Positions 1 through 6,552 of a DNA stretch of 11,040 bases are shown one piece after another. Both the position numbers and the translations under genes were made by a program. The notes under the pieces were generated by a model. The model was not told the DNA's origin. It made no database searches and saw only the letters and a program-made list of their open reading frames with translations. Within the stretch, counting starts at the first letter, position 1, and every line of letters starts with the position of its first letter. Source of the stretch: Chitinophagaceae bacterium UBA3961 (GTDB taxonomy: Bacteria > Bacteroidota > Bacteroidia > Chitinophagales > Chitinophagaceae); the NCBI GenBank assembly GCA_002385265.1, contig DGDD01000248.1, forward strand, positions 1 through 11,040, in the 5' to 3' direction.

Positions 1-772
1 CATCACCGTCTTTCTCATCATCGTCTTTGTCGTCATCACCCACAGTTTCTAGAACTGCCAAAGCAATGGTGTTGTTTGAATTAATATCGAATCCTGCTTC
101 GCCTTTTACGTCTACTCCCAAACTGCCTACCAAGGCAAGTGTACCATTGTTTGGTGGATTTTGCATGTAAAGTTTATCGGTTGCAGCGTCAATATCATAC
201 AAGGTGGTGGTGGTTGTTCCTGCAAAATTATTCGTGTAAGCTACGGCACCAACCATTGGCGTTCCCGGGTTTAGGTTGCCATCCGTTGCCACAATAGCAC
301 CGGTTTCAGGATTGGCACGGAGGTTTTGTCCGGCATCTGTTACCAAACGAATTCTATCAACAGTTGGGTTGAAATCCATCCCAATGTTGGAACTGTTTAA
401 AGCAGGTGTAAAGGCTACTCCAATCGCATATACAACTCCGTTGTATTGATTGATGGTGTAAATTTTGTTAGCTGTACTTACGCCGTACAATTGACCGGTT
501 GCAGGACGAAAATCGATGGCTTTAATCATTTCGCCGGTTGCGAGACCTGTTAATGTGATGGTTTGCTTTTTCTCAATCTTTCTTCCTCCCGAATACCGAA
601 TCAATTGATTTGCATCGGTGAGGGCATAAAATTCGAAATTCGATTTGTACCACTCATTTTTGTGGAATTCAGTAGTTTGATCCGGACTTACATAGGGTGC
701 ATCTTTCTGACAGGCTGTTAATACACTGAAGCCCAACAGAATACCCCAAACGCGAGATAAATTCTTTTGCAT
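1..772 (-). CDS. DUF4394 domain lipoprotein (incomplete at left window edge)
   Basis: The frame is open from the ATG at 772-770 to the window edge, giving 257 residues with no stop, so the C-terminus is missing. The N-terminus is a lipoprotein signal: a hydrophobic segment at residues 9-18 and a lipobox L-T-A-C with the lipidated Cys at 21. The residues after it, Gln-Lys-Asp, resemble the Lys/acidic export signal described for surface lipoproteins of Bacteroidota, so a surface location is plausible (inference). Residues 46-240 match the DUF4394 pattern, with the hallmark GMDFNPTVDRIRLVTDAGQN at 131-150 and repeated 'LY.I' and 'TG.LYGV' strands suggesting a beta-propeller-like fold. An Asp-rich run (residues 246-257) sits where the domain should continue, so it looks like an acidic insert. 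Function is unknown; family members are annotated only as DUF4394 proteins. No -7 element of the TAnnTTTG type was found upstream. Confidence 0.85.
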   Translation of the reverse strand, partial: MQKNLSRVWGILLGFSVLTACQKDAPYVSPDQTTEFHKNEWYKSNFEFYALTDANQLIRYSGGRKIEKKQTITLTGLATGEMIKAIDFRPATGQLYGVSTANKIYTINQYNGVVYAIGVAFTPALNSSNIGMDFNPTVDRIRLVTDAGQNLRANPETGAIVATDGNLNPGTPMVGAVAYTNNFAGTTTTTLYDIDAATDKLYMQNPPNNGTLALVGSLGVDVKGEAGFDINSNNTIALAVLETVGDDDKDDDEKDGD

Positions 773-865
773 ACAGATTAGTTTTAGTGGACTCAGTTAC
801 GATAACGGATGTTAATTAGATTGCGTGAGACTAAGAAACAGCATTTGGTTACGTTGGATTTTTAG

Positions 866-889
866 AAAACTTGTTTGGGATCAAGTTTT
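866..889 (-). terminator. possible weak terminator after ribonuclease Z
   Basis: Read on the minus strand, AAAACTTG, an 8-base loop and CAAGTTTT form an 8-bp perfect stem starting 6 bases after the rnz stop codon. The 3' arm ends in TTTT. The stem has only two G-C pairs and no long T tract follows, so it is a weak candidate. It would separate rnz from the DUF4394 lipoprotein gene downstream. Confidence 0.35.
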
Positions 890-894
890 TGGAG

Positions 895-1815
895 TTACAT
901 CTGAATACGAGGAGGAGTGATGAATGTTGTGCCTTCTAACGCTAGTGAGGTATTGGGAAACAGTTCTTTTGCTTCCAGTAGGAATTGATCTAATTTTTCG
1001 TATTTGCTGCTGAAATGTCCAATCAGTAAATGTTTGACTTTTGCTTTTAAAGCGATGGTAGCTGCCTGATGTGTTGTTGAATGAAATCGCATGGCCGCTC
1101 TGTCTTCCAGATCTTTTAGGTAAGTGGTTTCGTGGTAGAGAAGGTCAACATCGTTTACCAGTTCAATCAAATTTTCATCAAATATAGTATCTGCGCAATA
1201 GGCATAACGGTGAGGGCTAACCCCGGCTTCAGTTACCCATTCATTGCGCACCAGTTCTCCTTTTTTGTTGGTATAATCTTCCCCCCATTTTAAGCGATCG
1301 TAGAAAGAAGCGGGTATTTCGAACGAAATGGCTTTTTCCGGATTGAGCTTTCTTGGAGGTTTTATTTGCTCAAATTTGAATCCAAAGCATGGAATACGAT
1401 GCTTAGTTTCAAAACACGACACTTTGAAGCGATCGGTTTTTATCAGTTCTTCTGATCGGGTTAGCGGATGAAAAATGAGTTTATAGCTCAATGCCGAATG
1501 GCCGGCTTTGAATTGTAGGTCTAAAATTTCATCTACCATTGGAGGAGCATACAGGTGGAGCTCACTGTCGCGGTTCAATAAACTCATGCTATTCAACAAA
1601 CCGGGCAGTCCGAAATAGTGGTCGCCATGTAAGTGAGAAATGAAGATGTGGTTGATTCTGCCCCAACGAATCTTGTATTTTGCCAACTGCATTTGGGTAC
1701 CTTCCCCGCAATCAACCAGAAATACCTGGTCATCGACCGTCACCACCTGTGCGGTAGGATGCCGATCGAATGCCGGTAGTGCTGAATTATTGCCTAAAAT
1801 GGTAACCCCTAACAT
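895..1815 (-). CDS. rnz: ribonuclease Z (tRNA 3'-end endonuclease)
   Basis: This is a metallo-beta-lactamase-fold endonuclease that cuts pre-tRNA just after the discriminator base to remove 3' trailers. It has 306 residues, the normal length of the short bacterial form. The zinc-binding motif HLHGDH lies at residues 61-66 (His61, His63, Asp65, His66). The other expected ligands are His139 in 'TKHR', Asp209 in 'CADT' and His267 in 'GHFSS'. The 'YHETTY' (227-232) and 'HSTTHQ' (245-250) motifs of the RNase Z group are also present. Residues about 148-175, rich in Lys and Pro, lie where the flexible tRNA-binding arm is found. The ATG at 1815 follows 97 bases after the upstream gene's stop; no clear Shine-Dalgarno or perfect -7 element is visible. 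All catalytic residues are intact, so it should be active. No tRNA gene lies nearby. Confidence 0.95.
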   Translation of the reverse strand: MLGVTILGNNSALPAFDRHPTAQVVTVDDQVFLVDCGEGTQMQLAKYKIRWGRINHIFISHLHGDHYFGLPGLLNSMSLLNRDSELHLYAPPMVDEILDLQFKAGHSALSYKLIFHPLTRSEELIKTDRFKVSCFETKHRIPCFGFKFEQIKPPRKLNPEKAISFEIPASFYDRLKWGEDYTNKKGELVRNEWVTEAGVSPHRYAYCADTIFDENLIELVNDVDLLYHETTYLKDLEDRAAMRFHSTTHQAATIALKAKVKHLLIGHFSSKYEKLDQFLLEAKELFPNTSLALEGTTFITPPRIQM

Positions 1816-1916
1816 AAATGAGTGTTGAAACTAGCAAGACTTATACAGCGTAAAAACCGCTGCATTTATTGCAAGATAACAATAAAGAGTTAGGAGTCAA
1901 ATGGTCAGAAAAACGA

Positions 1917-2564
1917 TTATTGATCGCTTTTGTTTTTGAAGTCACCTCTTTTCCATGCTTTTATGAACTCATTCCAAGCGAATGGATTGAAGATATTTTG
2001 AGGCGGCGCTTGACCGTAGTAATAGTATTTGCTGGCATTGTTTCGTAGCATCATATTGCCTGTTTCTCTTCCATCGGTAGGAAGGGAGCGGGCCAAAATG
2101 CGTCTTTTCCCGGCTTCTGTATTTTTACGAGCTATCTCGTACTCATCATCGTCAACGGGTACATTCACAAAATCGCGTTCAAATTGCTCGCGAGTGGGGC
2201 GTGGTCGAATAATAGTGGCGGGAAGGTAAACAGTATCCTTCACCATCAATTGAATCAAGCTATGCTGATTTCCATCTAAACTTCTTGGAATTTCAATGAG
2301 TTTTGGTTTAAAACCAATGGAGGAGAACTCCAACATGTCGCCCTTCAATACAACAATCGAGAACACCCCTTGATCATTGGTATAGGTACCTTGATTTCTT
2401 CCCTTTACCTGAACGGTAACATAGGGGATGCCCATCAAGCTATCGGCGGTCATTACTACCCCATAAATCTGGATCACAGAATCTTTCAATTTCTCGAATT
2501 GGGCACTTGCCACAGTAGGGAGTAGAAAGGCCAGTAAGAGGGTATAAAGTAGTTTTTTTCTCAT
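1917..2564 (-). CDS. secreted CarboxypepD_reg-like (carboxypeptidase regulatory-like) domain protein
   Basis: I start the gene at the ATG at 2564-2562 (215 residues). A TTG three codons upstream would extend it, but that TTG is part of a promoter-like element, and the ATG begins a textbook signal peptide: Met-Arg-Lys-Lys, a hydrophobic stretch to residue 17, then V-A-S-A|Q with cleavage after about residue 21. Residues 31-115 match the CarboxypepD_reg-like beta-sandwich ('IYGVVMTADSLMGIPYVTV', 'GTYTNDQGVFSIVV', 'LEFSSIGFKP'), the module often found in front of TonB-dependent receptors. No plug or barrel follows. The remaining 100 residues are polar, with 'PRPTREQFERDF' at 121-132 and 'NPFAWNEFIKAWKRGDF' at 193-209, a tail I recall from other small Bacteroidota proteins of this type. 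It is probably periplasmic or outer-membrane associated. Its function is unknown. It heads the minus-strand block and is divergent from mrp. Confidence 0.8.
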   Translation of the reverse strand: MRKKLLYTLLLAFLLPTVASAQFEKLKDSVIQIYGVVMTADSLMGIPYVTVQVKGRNQGTYTNDQGVFSIVVLKGDMLEFSSIGFKPKLIEIPRSLDGNQHSLIQLMVKDTVYLPATIIRPRPTREQFERDFVNVPVDDDEYEIARKNTEAGKRRILARSLPTDGRETGNMMLRNNASKYYYYGQAPPQNIFNPFAWNEFIKAWKRGDFKNKSDQ

Positions 2565-2570
2565 CAGGCT

Positions 2571-2578
2571 CAAATATA
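2571..2578 (-). promoter_or_regulatory. -7 promoter element (TATATTTG) of the CarboxypepD_reg-like gene
   Basis: On the minus strand this reads TATATTTG, a perfect match to the Bacteroidota -7 consensus TAnnTTTG. It ends only 6 bases before the ATG at 2564, so transcription would begin at or next to the start codon. No good -33 TTTG is seen at the usual distance, which lowers confidence. Confidence 0.45.
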
Positions 2579-2623
2579 AGCAACCGTTTAAAATTGTTTC
2601 CCGAAAATACCCGCTTCATTAGT

Positions 2624-2631
2624 TAATTTTG
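2624..2631 (+). promoter_or_regulatory. -7 promoter element (TAATTTTG) of mrp
   Basis: This reads TAATTTTG, a perfect match to the Bacteroidota -7 consensus TAnnTTTG, 37 bases before the mrp start. A transcript would have a leader of roughly 30 bases. A TTG/TTTC stretch at 2594-2600 is the nearest -33 candidate, but the spacing is a little long. It lies back to back with the minus-strand element at 2571-2578 in the same divergent intergenic region. Confidence 0.5.
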
Positions 2632-2668
2632 CATTTTCATAGAGGTTTTTAACAAAATAGTTACAAGA

Positions 2669-3769
2669 ATGACAGTAGATCAAATAGTGGAAGCATTGAA
2701 AAATGTTCAAGAACCGGATCTGGGAAAAGACCTGGTAACACTTAACATGGTGAAAGACATTCAGATCGATCAAAACAATGTGTCCTTTACAGTAGTACTC
2801 ACTACACCCGCATGTCCTATGAAAGACATGATGCGCAACGCTTGTATCAATGCCATCAAGCTCTTGGTGAATAAGGAGGCAGAAGTAAAAGTGAACTTTA
2901 CTGCCAATACAAGCTCCAATCGAAAAGATGGACAATCCATTCTACCGAATGTAAAAAACATCATTGCCGTAGTGAGCGGAAAGGGTGGAGTAGGGAAAAG
3001 CACTGTTTCTGCCAATCTAGCCTTGGCCTTGGCGCAAGGAGGGGCAAAAGTGGGATTAATGGACGCCGACATACACGGGCCTAGTGTACCCATTATGTTT
3101 GGTGTAAGAGGCGAACGCCCCTTAATGATGGAAGGAGCTCCGGGTGAGAAAGGAATGATTGTTCCGCTTGAAAAATATGGTATCAAATTGATGAGTATCG
3201 GGTTGTTGGTTGATGAAAAAAATGCAATTGTATGGAGAGGCCCGATGGCTAGTAGTGCCATCCGTCAGTTTGTTACCGAAGTATTCTGGGATGATTTAGA
3301 CTATTTAGTGATTGACATGCCTCCCGGTACCAGCGATATCCATTTAACCTTGGTACAAACGGTTCCGGTTACCGGAGTTGTTGTGGTAACCACACCTCAA
3401 GATGTGGCATTGGCAGATGCTAAAAAAGCCATCGCCATGTTTGGCCAGGCCCAAATAAAAGTTCCGATCATTGGCTTGGTGGAAAACATGAGTTATTTCA
3501 CTCCGGCCGAATTGCCAAATAACAAATACTATATATTCGGAAAGGAAGGGGGCAAAAACCTCGCTACTGAATACGAATTGCCATTTTTAGGTGAAATTCC
3601 ATTGGTGCAAAGCATTCGAGAAGGGGGAGACGATGGTGTTCCTGCCATGGTTGGAAGCGATCCAATTTCACAAGCAGCTTTTGCTGCTTTTGCCGGAGCA
3701 GCAGTTAGAAGCATTGCAATGCGGAACGCCAATTTTGGACCCACAAAAGTACTTGAAGTGGTTTCTTAA
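2669..3769 (+). CDS. mrp: Mrp/ApbC/NBP35-family P-loop ATPase, Fe-S cluster carrier
   Basis: This is a cytoplasmic ATPase of the Mrp/ApbC group, thought to carry or transfer Fe-S clusters to target enzymes. It has 366 residues. Residues 1-80 form a DUF59/MIP18-like N-terminal domain, with Cys49 in the 'TTPACPM' motif of that domain. Residues 95-345 form the SIMIBI-type P-loop domain: deviant Walker A GKGGVGKST at 104-112, switch region 'DADIHGPSVP' at 132-141, and Walker B 'YLVIDMPPGTSD' at 212-223. The usual C-terminal CPxC motif is absent: where 'NMS..xCPxC' is expected, residues 273-291 read NMSYFTPAELPNNKYYIFG with no Cys. The only cysteines in the protein are 49 and 59. From memory, other Bacteroidota Mrp proteins share this 'FTPAELP' version. 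paiB follows 5 bases after the stop, so the two are probably cotranscribed. Confidence 0.93.
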   Translation: MTVDQIVEALKNVQEPDLGKDLVTLNMVKDIQIDQNNVSFTVVLTTPACPMKDMMRNACINAIKLLVNKEAEVKVNFTANTSSNRKDGQSILPNVKNIIAVVSGKGGVGKSTVSANLALALAQGGAKVGLMDADIHGPSVPIMFGVRGERPLMMEGAPGEKGMIVPLEKYGIKLMSIGLLVDEKNAIVWRGPMASSAIRQFVTEVFWDDLDYLVIDMPPGTSDIHLTLVQTVPVTGVVVVTTPQDVALADAKKAIAMFGQAQIKVPIIGLVENMSYFTPAELPNNKYYIFGKEGGKNLATEYELPFLGEIPLVQSIREGGDDGVPAMVGSDPISQAAFAAFAGAAVRSIAMRNANFGPTKVLEVVS

Positions 3770-3774
3770 AGCCT

Positions 3775-4395
3775 ATGTATCATCTATCATATTTCAAATC
3801 GTCAAACGGATCCGCCCTCATTCAACTAATGAAGACGTATCCGTTTGCCACTTTAATAGGAGCCCACAACGGAACCCCCGTTGCTACTCAAGTACCGGTA
3901 TTGGTTGAAGAACGAGCGGATGGACTGTATCTTACAGGACACATCATGCGAAAGCAAGATCATCATCTCGCTTTCCTTGAAAACCCAAAGGCTCTTTTTT
4001 TGTTCAGTGGCCCACATGCTTACATAAGCGCAAGTTGGTATCCCCAGCCTGCTCAAGCGAGTACTTGGAATTATTTGACGGTACATGCCAGAGGTGAAAT
4101 GAAATTTCTAGACGAGAACGGATTGATGGAAGTTCTGCAAAAACTATCGCTTCATTTTGAATCGGATTCCTCACAGGCCACTGTTTACAACAATCTTTCT
4201 GATACTTACAAGCTACCCTTGTTAAAGGCGATCATTGCTTTTGAAATGAAAGTAGATGACCTTCAACACGTTTTTAAACTGAGTCAGAATAAAGACGAAC
4301 AAACTTTTAATGCAATTGTAGAGCGACTAGAAGCCGGAAGTGAAGAAGAAGTGAAATTGGCTGCCTTCATGAAAGCAGAAAGACACGGAAATTGA
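3775..4395 (+). CDS. paiB: PaiB-family FMN-binding protein (putative transcriptional regulator)
   Basis: The 206 residues match the PaiB/FMN-binding split-barrel family along their full length. Recognisable parts are the N-terminal 'MYHLSYFKSS', 'YPFATLIG' (22-29), 'LTGHIMRKQDHH' (53-64), and the hallmark 'GPHAYISASWY' (79-89) followed by 'STWNYLTVHARGEM' (95-108). Bacillus subtilis PaiB was described as a negative regulator of sporulation and protease genes, but members have no classic DNA-binding domain. An FMN- or haem-binding redox or stress role is equally likely; this is inference. It begins 5 bases after the mrp stop with no promoter between, which suggests cotranscription with mrp. 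No sporulation context exists in this phylum, so the Bacillus role should not be carried over. Confidence 0.85.
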   Translation: MYHLSYFKSSNGSALIQLMKTYPFATLIGAHNGTPVATQVPVLVEERADGLYLTGHIMRKQDHHLAFLENPKALFLFSGPHAYISASWYPQPAQASTWNYLTVHARGEMKFLDENGLMEVLQKLSLHFESDSSQATVYNNLSDTYKLPLLKAIIAFEMKVDDLQHVFKLSQNKDEQTFNAIVERLEAGSEEEVKLAAFMKAERHGN

Positions 4396-4452
4396 TTTCA
4401 CTTTCGATCAAGTGGGCTATCAAAAAAATCAACCTTTCTAAATACTTGTTAC

Positions 4453-5232
4453 ATGCAAATTGATCTAAGAGGTAAAACGGCTTTGATTTGTGGAAGTACG
4501 CAAGGTATAGGCTGGGCAACTGCTAAATTGCTTTCTACTGCCGGAGCAAATTGCATTTTGGTGGGCAGAAATGAAGCAGCTTTGAAAGGGCTCCTTCCTC
4601 AATTGTCTGGCAGCGGATCTCATTCTTTTGAATTGGCTGATTTCAGCAAAACAAACGAAGTAGAAGCCATGATTTCACGACTGAAAGACAAGGCACCCAT
4701 CCATATTTTGATCAATAATACCGGTGGCCCTAAAGCGGGCACTGCTTTAGACGCCCAACCCGATCAGTTTCTGGCCGCTTTTCAACAGCATCTTATTTGT
4801 AACCATCTACTCGCCACGGCTCTAGTTCCGGGAATGAAAGAACAAGGGTATGGGCGGATCATTAATATCGTAAGTACTTCGGTTCGCATCCCTATCGCAA
4901 ATTTAGGGGTAAGCAATACGATAAGAGCAGCTGTTGCTTCTTGGGCCAAAACCTTGTCCAATGAAATTGGCGCTTGGGGCATAACGGTGAACAGTGTGCT
5001 TCCAGGATTTACAGATACGCAACGATTGAAATCGCTGATTCATTCGAATTCACAACAATCAGGTATAAGTGAAGAGGAGTTGGCGAATACGATGAAATTA
5101 TCGATTCCGGCCAAAAGATTTGGAACAGCTGAAGAAATCGGAAATGTGGTTGTATTTCTGGCATCGCCATTGGCTTCTTATATAAACGGAGTAAGCATTC
5201 CGGTTGACGGAGGAAAAACAGGAACCATTTAA
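4453..5232 (+). CDS. atypical short-chain dehydrogenase/reductase (SDR) lacking the Tyr and Lys of the catalytic motif
   Basis: The protein has 259 residues with the Rossmann-fold layout of classical SDRs. The nucleotide-binding motif GSTQGIG lies at 14-20, an NNTG (usual NNAG) at 88-91, 'IINIVS' with the catalytic-type Ser141 at 136-141, the 'PGFTDT' loop at 184-189, and a C-terminal 'INGVSIPVDGG' at 244-254. In a gap-free comparison with FabG, the YxxxK motif falls on Ser154 and Arg158 (V-S-N-T-I-R), so both the Tyr and the Lys are replaced. This matches the FabG-like subgroup often annotated as 3-oxoacyl-ACP reductase-like but lacking the full catalytic tetrad. Substrate and even oxidoreductase activity are uncertain. 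kynU starts 10 bases after its stop, so the two are very likely cotranscribed; a role in kynurenine breakdown is an inference from position. Upstream lies a 57-base gap with no clear promoter. Confidence 0.88.
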   Translation: MQIDLRGKTALICGSTQGIGWATAKLLSTAGANCILVGRNEAALKGLLPQLSGSGSHSFELADFSKTNEVEAMISRLKDKAPIHILINNTGGPKAGTALDAQPDQFLAAFQQHLICNHLLATALVPGMKEQGYGRIINIVSTSVRIPIANLGVSNTIRAAVASWAKTLSNEIGAWGITVNSVLPGFTDTQRLKSLIHSNSQQSGISEEELANTMKLSIPAKRFGTAEEIGNVVVFLASPLASYINGVSIPVDGGKTGTI

Positions 5233-5242
5233 TTTTTTTGAC

Positions 5243-6514
5243 ATGTCGTTGTTTTCGCTTGATCAGGCCGCAGCATTGGATGCACAGGATCCTTTACATT
5301 CATTTAGACAGAACTTTGTTCACCCAACAATTGAAGGGAAGAAACAGATTTACTTTCTCGGTAATTCTTTGGGATTGCAGCCAATCAAAACTGCATCTGC
5401 AATAAATGAGGTGTTAAGTCAATGGGGCAACTACGGTGTGGAAGGTTTTTTTATGGGAGAACGCCCTTGGATGCAAATGCATGATTTGATGACTCCCATG
5501 CTATCAAAGATCGTTGGAGCGAATCCACATGAAGTAACAGTGATGAATCAACTAACTGTGAACTTGCATTTAATGATGGCTAGTTTCTACCGTCCGCAAG
5601 GAAAGCGAGTAAAAATTTTATGCGAAGCCAAAGCTTTTCCAAGCGACCAGTACATGTTTGAAACCTACTGTGAGCATCTTGGCTTGAACCCGGAAACTAC
5701 TATTGTGGAAGTGATGCCTAGAACGGGATCAGACTTGATTTCCACAGAAGATATCCTGAATACCATATCATCGCTTGGTGATGAATTGGCGTTAGTACTT
5801 TTCAGCGGTATCAATTACTATACAGGGCAGGTGTTTGATATGAAGGCCATCACCAAAGCTGCACAGGAAGTGGGAGCGTTGGTTGGATTCGATTTGGCCC
5901 ACGCTGCAGGAAATATTGAACTGCATCTACACAATTGGAATGTAGATTTCGCCTGTTGGTGTTCCTACAAATACCTGAATTCCGGGCCCGGAGCAGTTGG
6001 AGGTGTATTCATTCATGAAAGACATCATCATCACAATACACCGCGCTTAGCAGGCTGGTGGGGATACGATGAATCGACCCGATTTAAAATGGAAAAGGGC
6101 TTCGTTCCCGATTCCGGCGCCAAAGGTTGGCAGTTGAGCACCCCTGCAATGTTGTTATACGCCTGTCATTTGGCTTCTTTGGAATTATTTGAAGAAGCCG
6201 GAATTGAACAACTCCACTTGAAAAGAAAGGCACTCAACAATTATTTGTGGGAAGTGCTTGCTACTATTGATAATAATACCAAGGGATTAGTGCGTTATCT
6301 AACACCTACTGACCCCAATCAAAGGGGATGTCAGGTATCCATTCTGATGTTAAAGAACGGCCGCAACATGTACGATGCATTGATGGAAAGAGGACTGATC
6401 GTAGATTGGCGAGAACCTGATGTAATTCGATTGGCGCCTGTTCCTTTATACAACAGCTTTGAAGATATCGCTAAATTCGGCAATGCTTTTTACGAAATCG
6501 CGCAGTCTTTTTAA
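5243..6514 (+). CDS. kynU: kynureninase
   Basis: This is a PLP-dependent enzyme that cleaves L-kynurenine (or 3-hydroxykynurenine) to anthranilate (or 3-hydroxyanthranilate) and L-alanine, in the cytoplasm. I chose the ATG at 5243, 10 bases after the SDR stop, giving 423 residues, typical for the family. A TTG at 5204 in the same frame lies inside the SDR gene and adds residues without similarity. Landmarks are 'YFLGNSLGLQP' (37-47), 'WGNYGVEGFF' (61-70), 'NQLTVNLH' (102-109), 'FDLAHAAGN' (216-224) with the cofactor-binding Asp217, 'CWCSYKYLNSGPG' (238-250) with PLP-binding Lys243, and 'RLAGWWGYD' (268-276). Everything needed appears intact. No kynurenine monooxygenase, tryptophan dioxygenase or 3-hydroxyanthranilate dioxygenase lies in the window, so whether it serves tryptophan catabolism or NAD synthesis cannot be decided here. 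Confidence 0.95.
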   Translation: MSLFSLDQAAALDAQDPLHSFRQNFVHPTIEGKKQIYFLGNSLGLQPIKTASAINEVLSQWGNYGVEGFFMGERPWMQMHDLMTPMLSKIVGANPHEVTVMNQLTVNLHLMMASFYRPQGKRVKILCEAKAFPSDQYMFETYCEHLGLNPETTIVEVMPRTGSDLISTEDILNTISSLGDELALVLFSGINYYTGQVFDMKAITKAAQEVGALVGFDLAHAAGNIELHLHNWNVDFACWCSYKYLNSGPGAVGGVFIHERHHHHNTPRLAGWWGYDESTRFKMEKGFVPDSGAKGWQLSTPAMLLYACHLASLELFEEAGIEQLHLKRKALNNYLWEVLATIDNNTKGLVRYLTPTDPNQRGCQVSILMLKNGRNMYDALMERGLIVDWREPDVIRLAPVPLYNSFEDIAKFGNAFYEIAQSF

Positions 6515-6537
6515 GAAAAGAGGCACTTAAAATCGCC

Positions 6538-6545
6538 TATCTTTG
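6538..6545 (+). promoter_or_regulatory. -7 promoter element (TATCTTTG) of pyrF
   Basis: This reads TATCTTTG, a perfect match to the Bacteroidota -7 consensus TAnnTTTG. It ends 7 bases before the pyrF ATG, so the transcript would be leaderless or nearly so. It gives pyrF a start of its own, separate from the SDR-kynU unit. A T run at 6508-6512 is the only nearby -33-like sequence and is somewhat too far away. Confidence 0.5.
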
Positions 6546-6552
6546 CCACATT

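Noticed and set aside
1846..1862. Small inverted repeat CAGCG/CGCTG in the rnz leader
   Set aside because: The stem is only 5 bp with a 7-base loop and no T tract; too weak to call a terminator or regulatory element.
1871..1878. TATCTTGC on the minus strand as a -7 element for rnz
   Set aside because: It lacks one T of TAnnTTTG and sits 55 bases from the start codon, so it is not distinguishable from chance.
2588..2935. 115-codon minus-strand open frame over the mrp promoter and 5' end
   Set aside because: It overlaps the mrp start and the divergent promoter region; the Cys/His-rich translation has no recognisable domain.
2770..3261. 163-codon open frame on the minus strand inside mrp
   Set aside because: It lies wholly opposite the well-supported mrp gene, its translation resembles no protein, and it carries the bias expected of a frame opposite a coding gene.
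4399..4414. Inverted repeat CACTT/AAGTG after paiB
   Set aside because: A 5-bp stem without a following T run; likely chance, although it lies in the right place for a terminator.
5204..5242. Upstream TTG start for kynU that would overlap the SDR gene
   Set aside because: The extra 13 residues are not part of the kynureninase family, and an ATG 10 bases after the SDR stop gives the usual length.
6023..6034. Run of four His codons in kynU that looks like an affinity tag
   Set aside because: It falls inside the conserved 'HER' loop of kynureninase, where His-rich sequence is natural.
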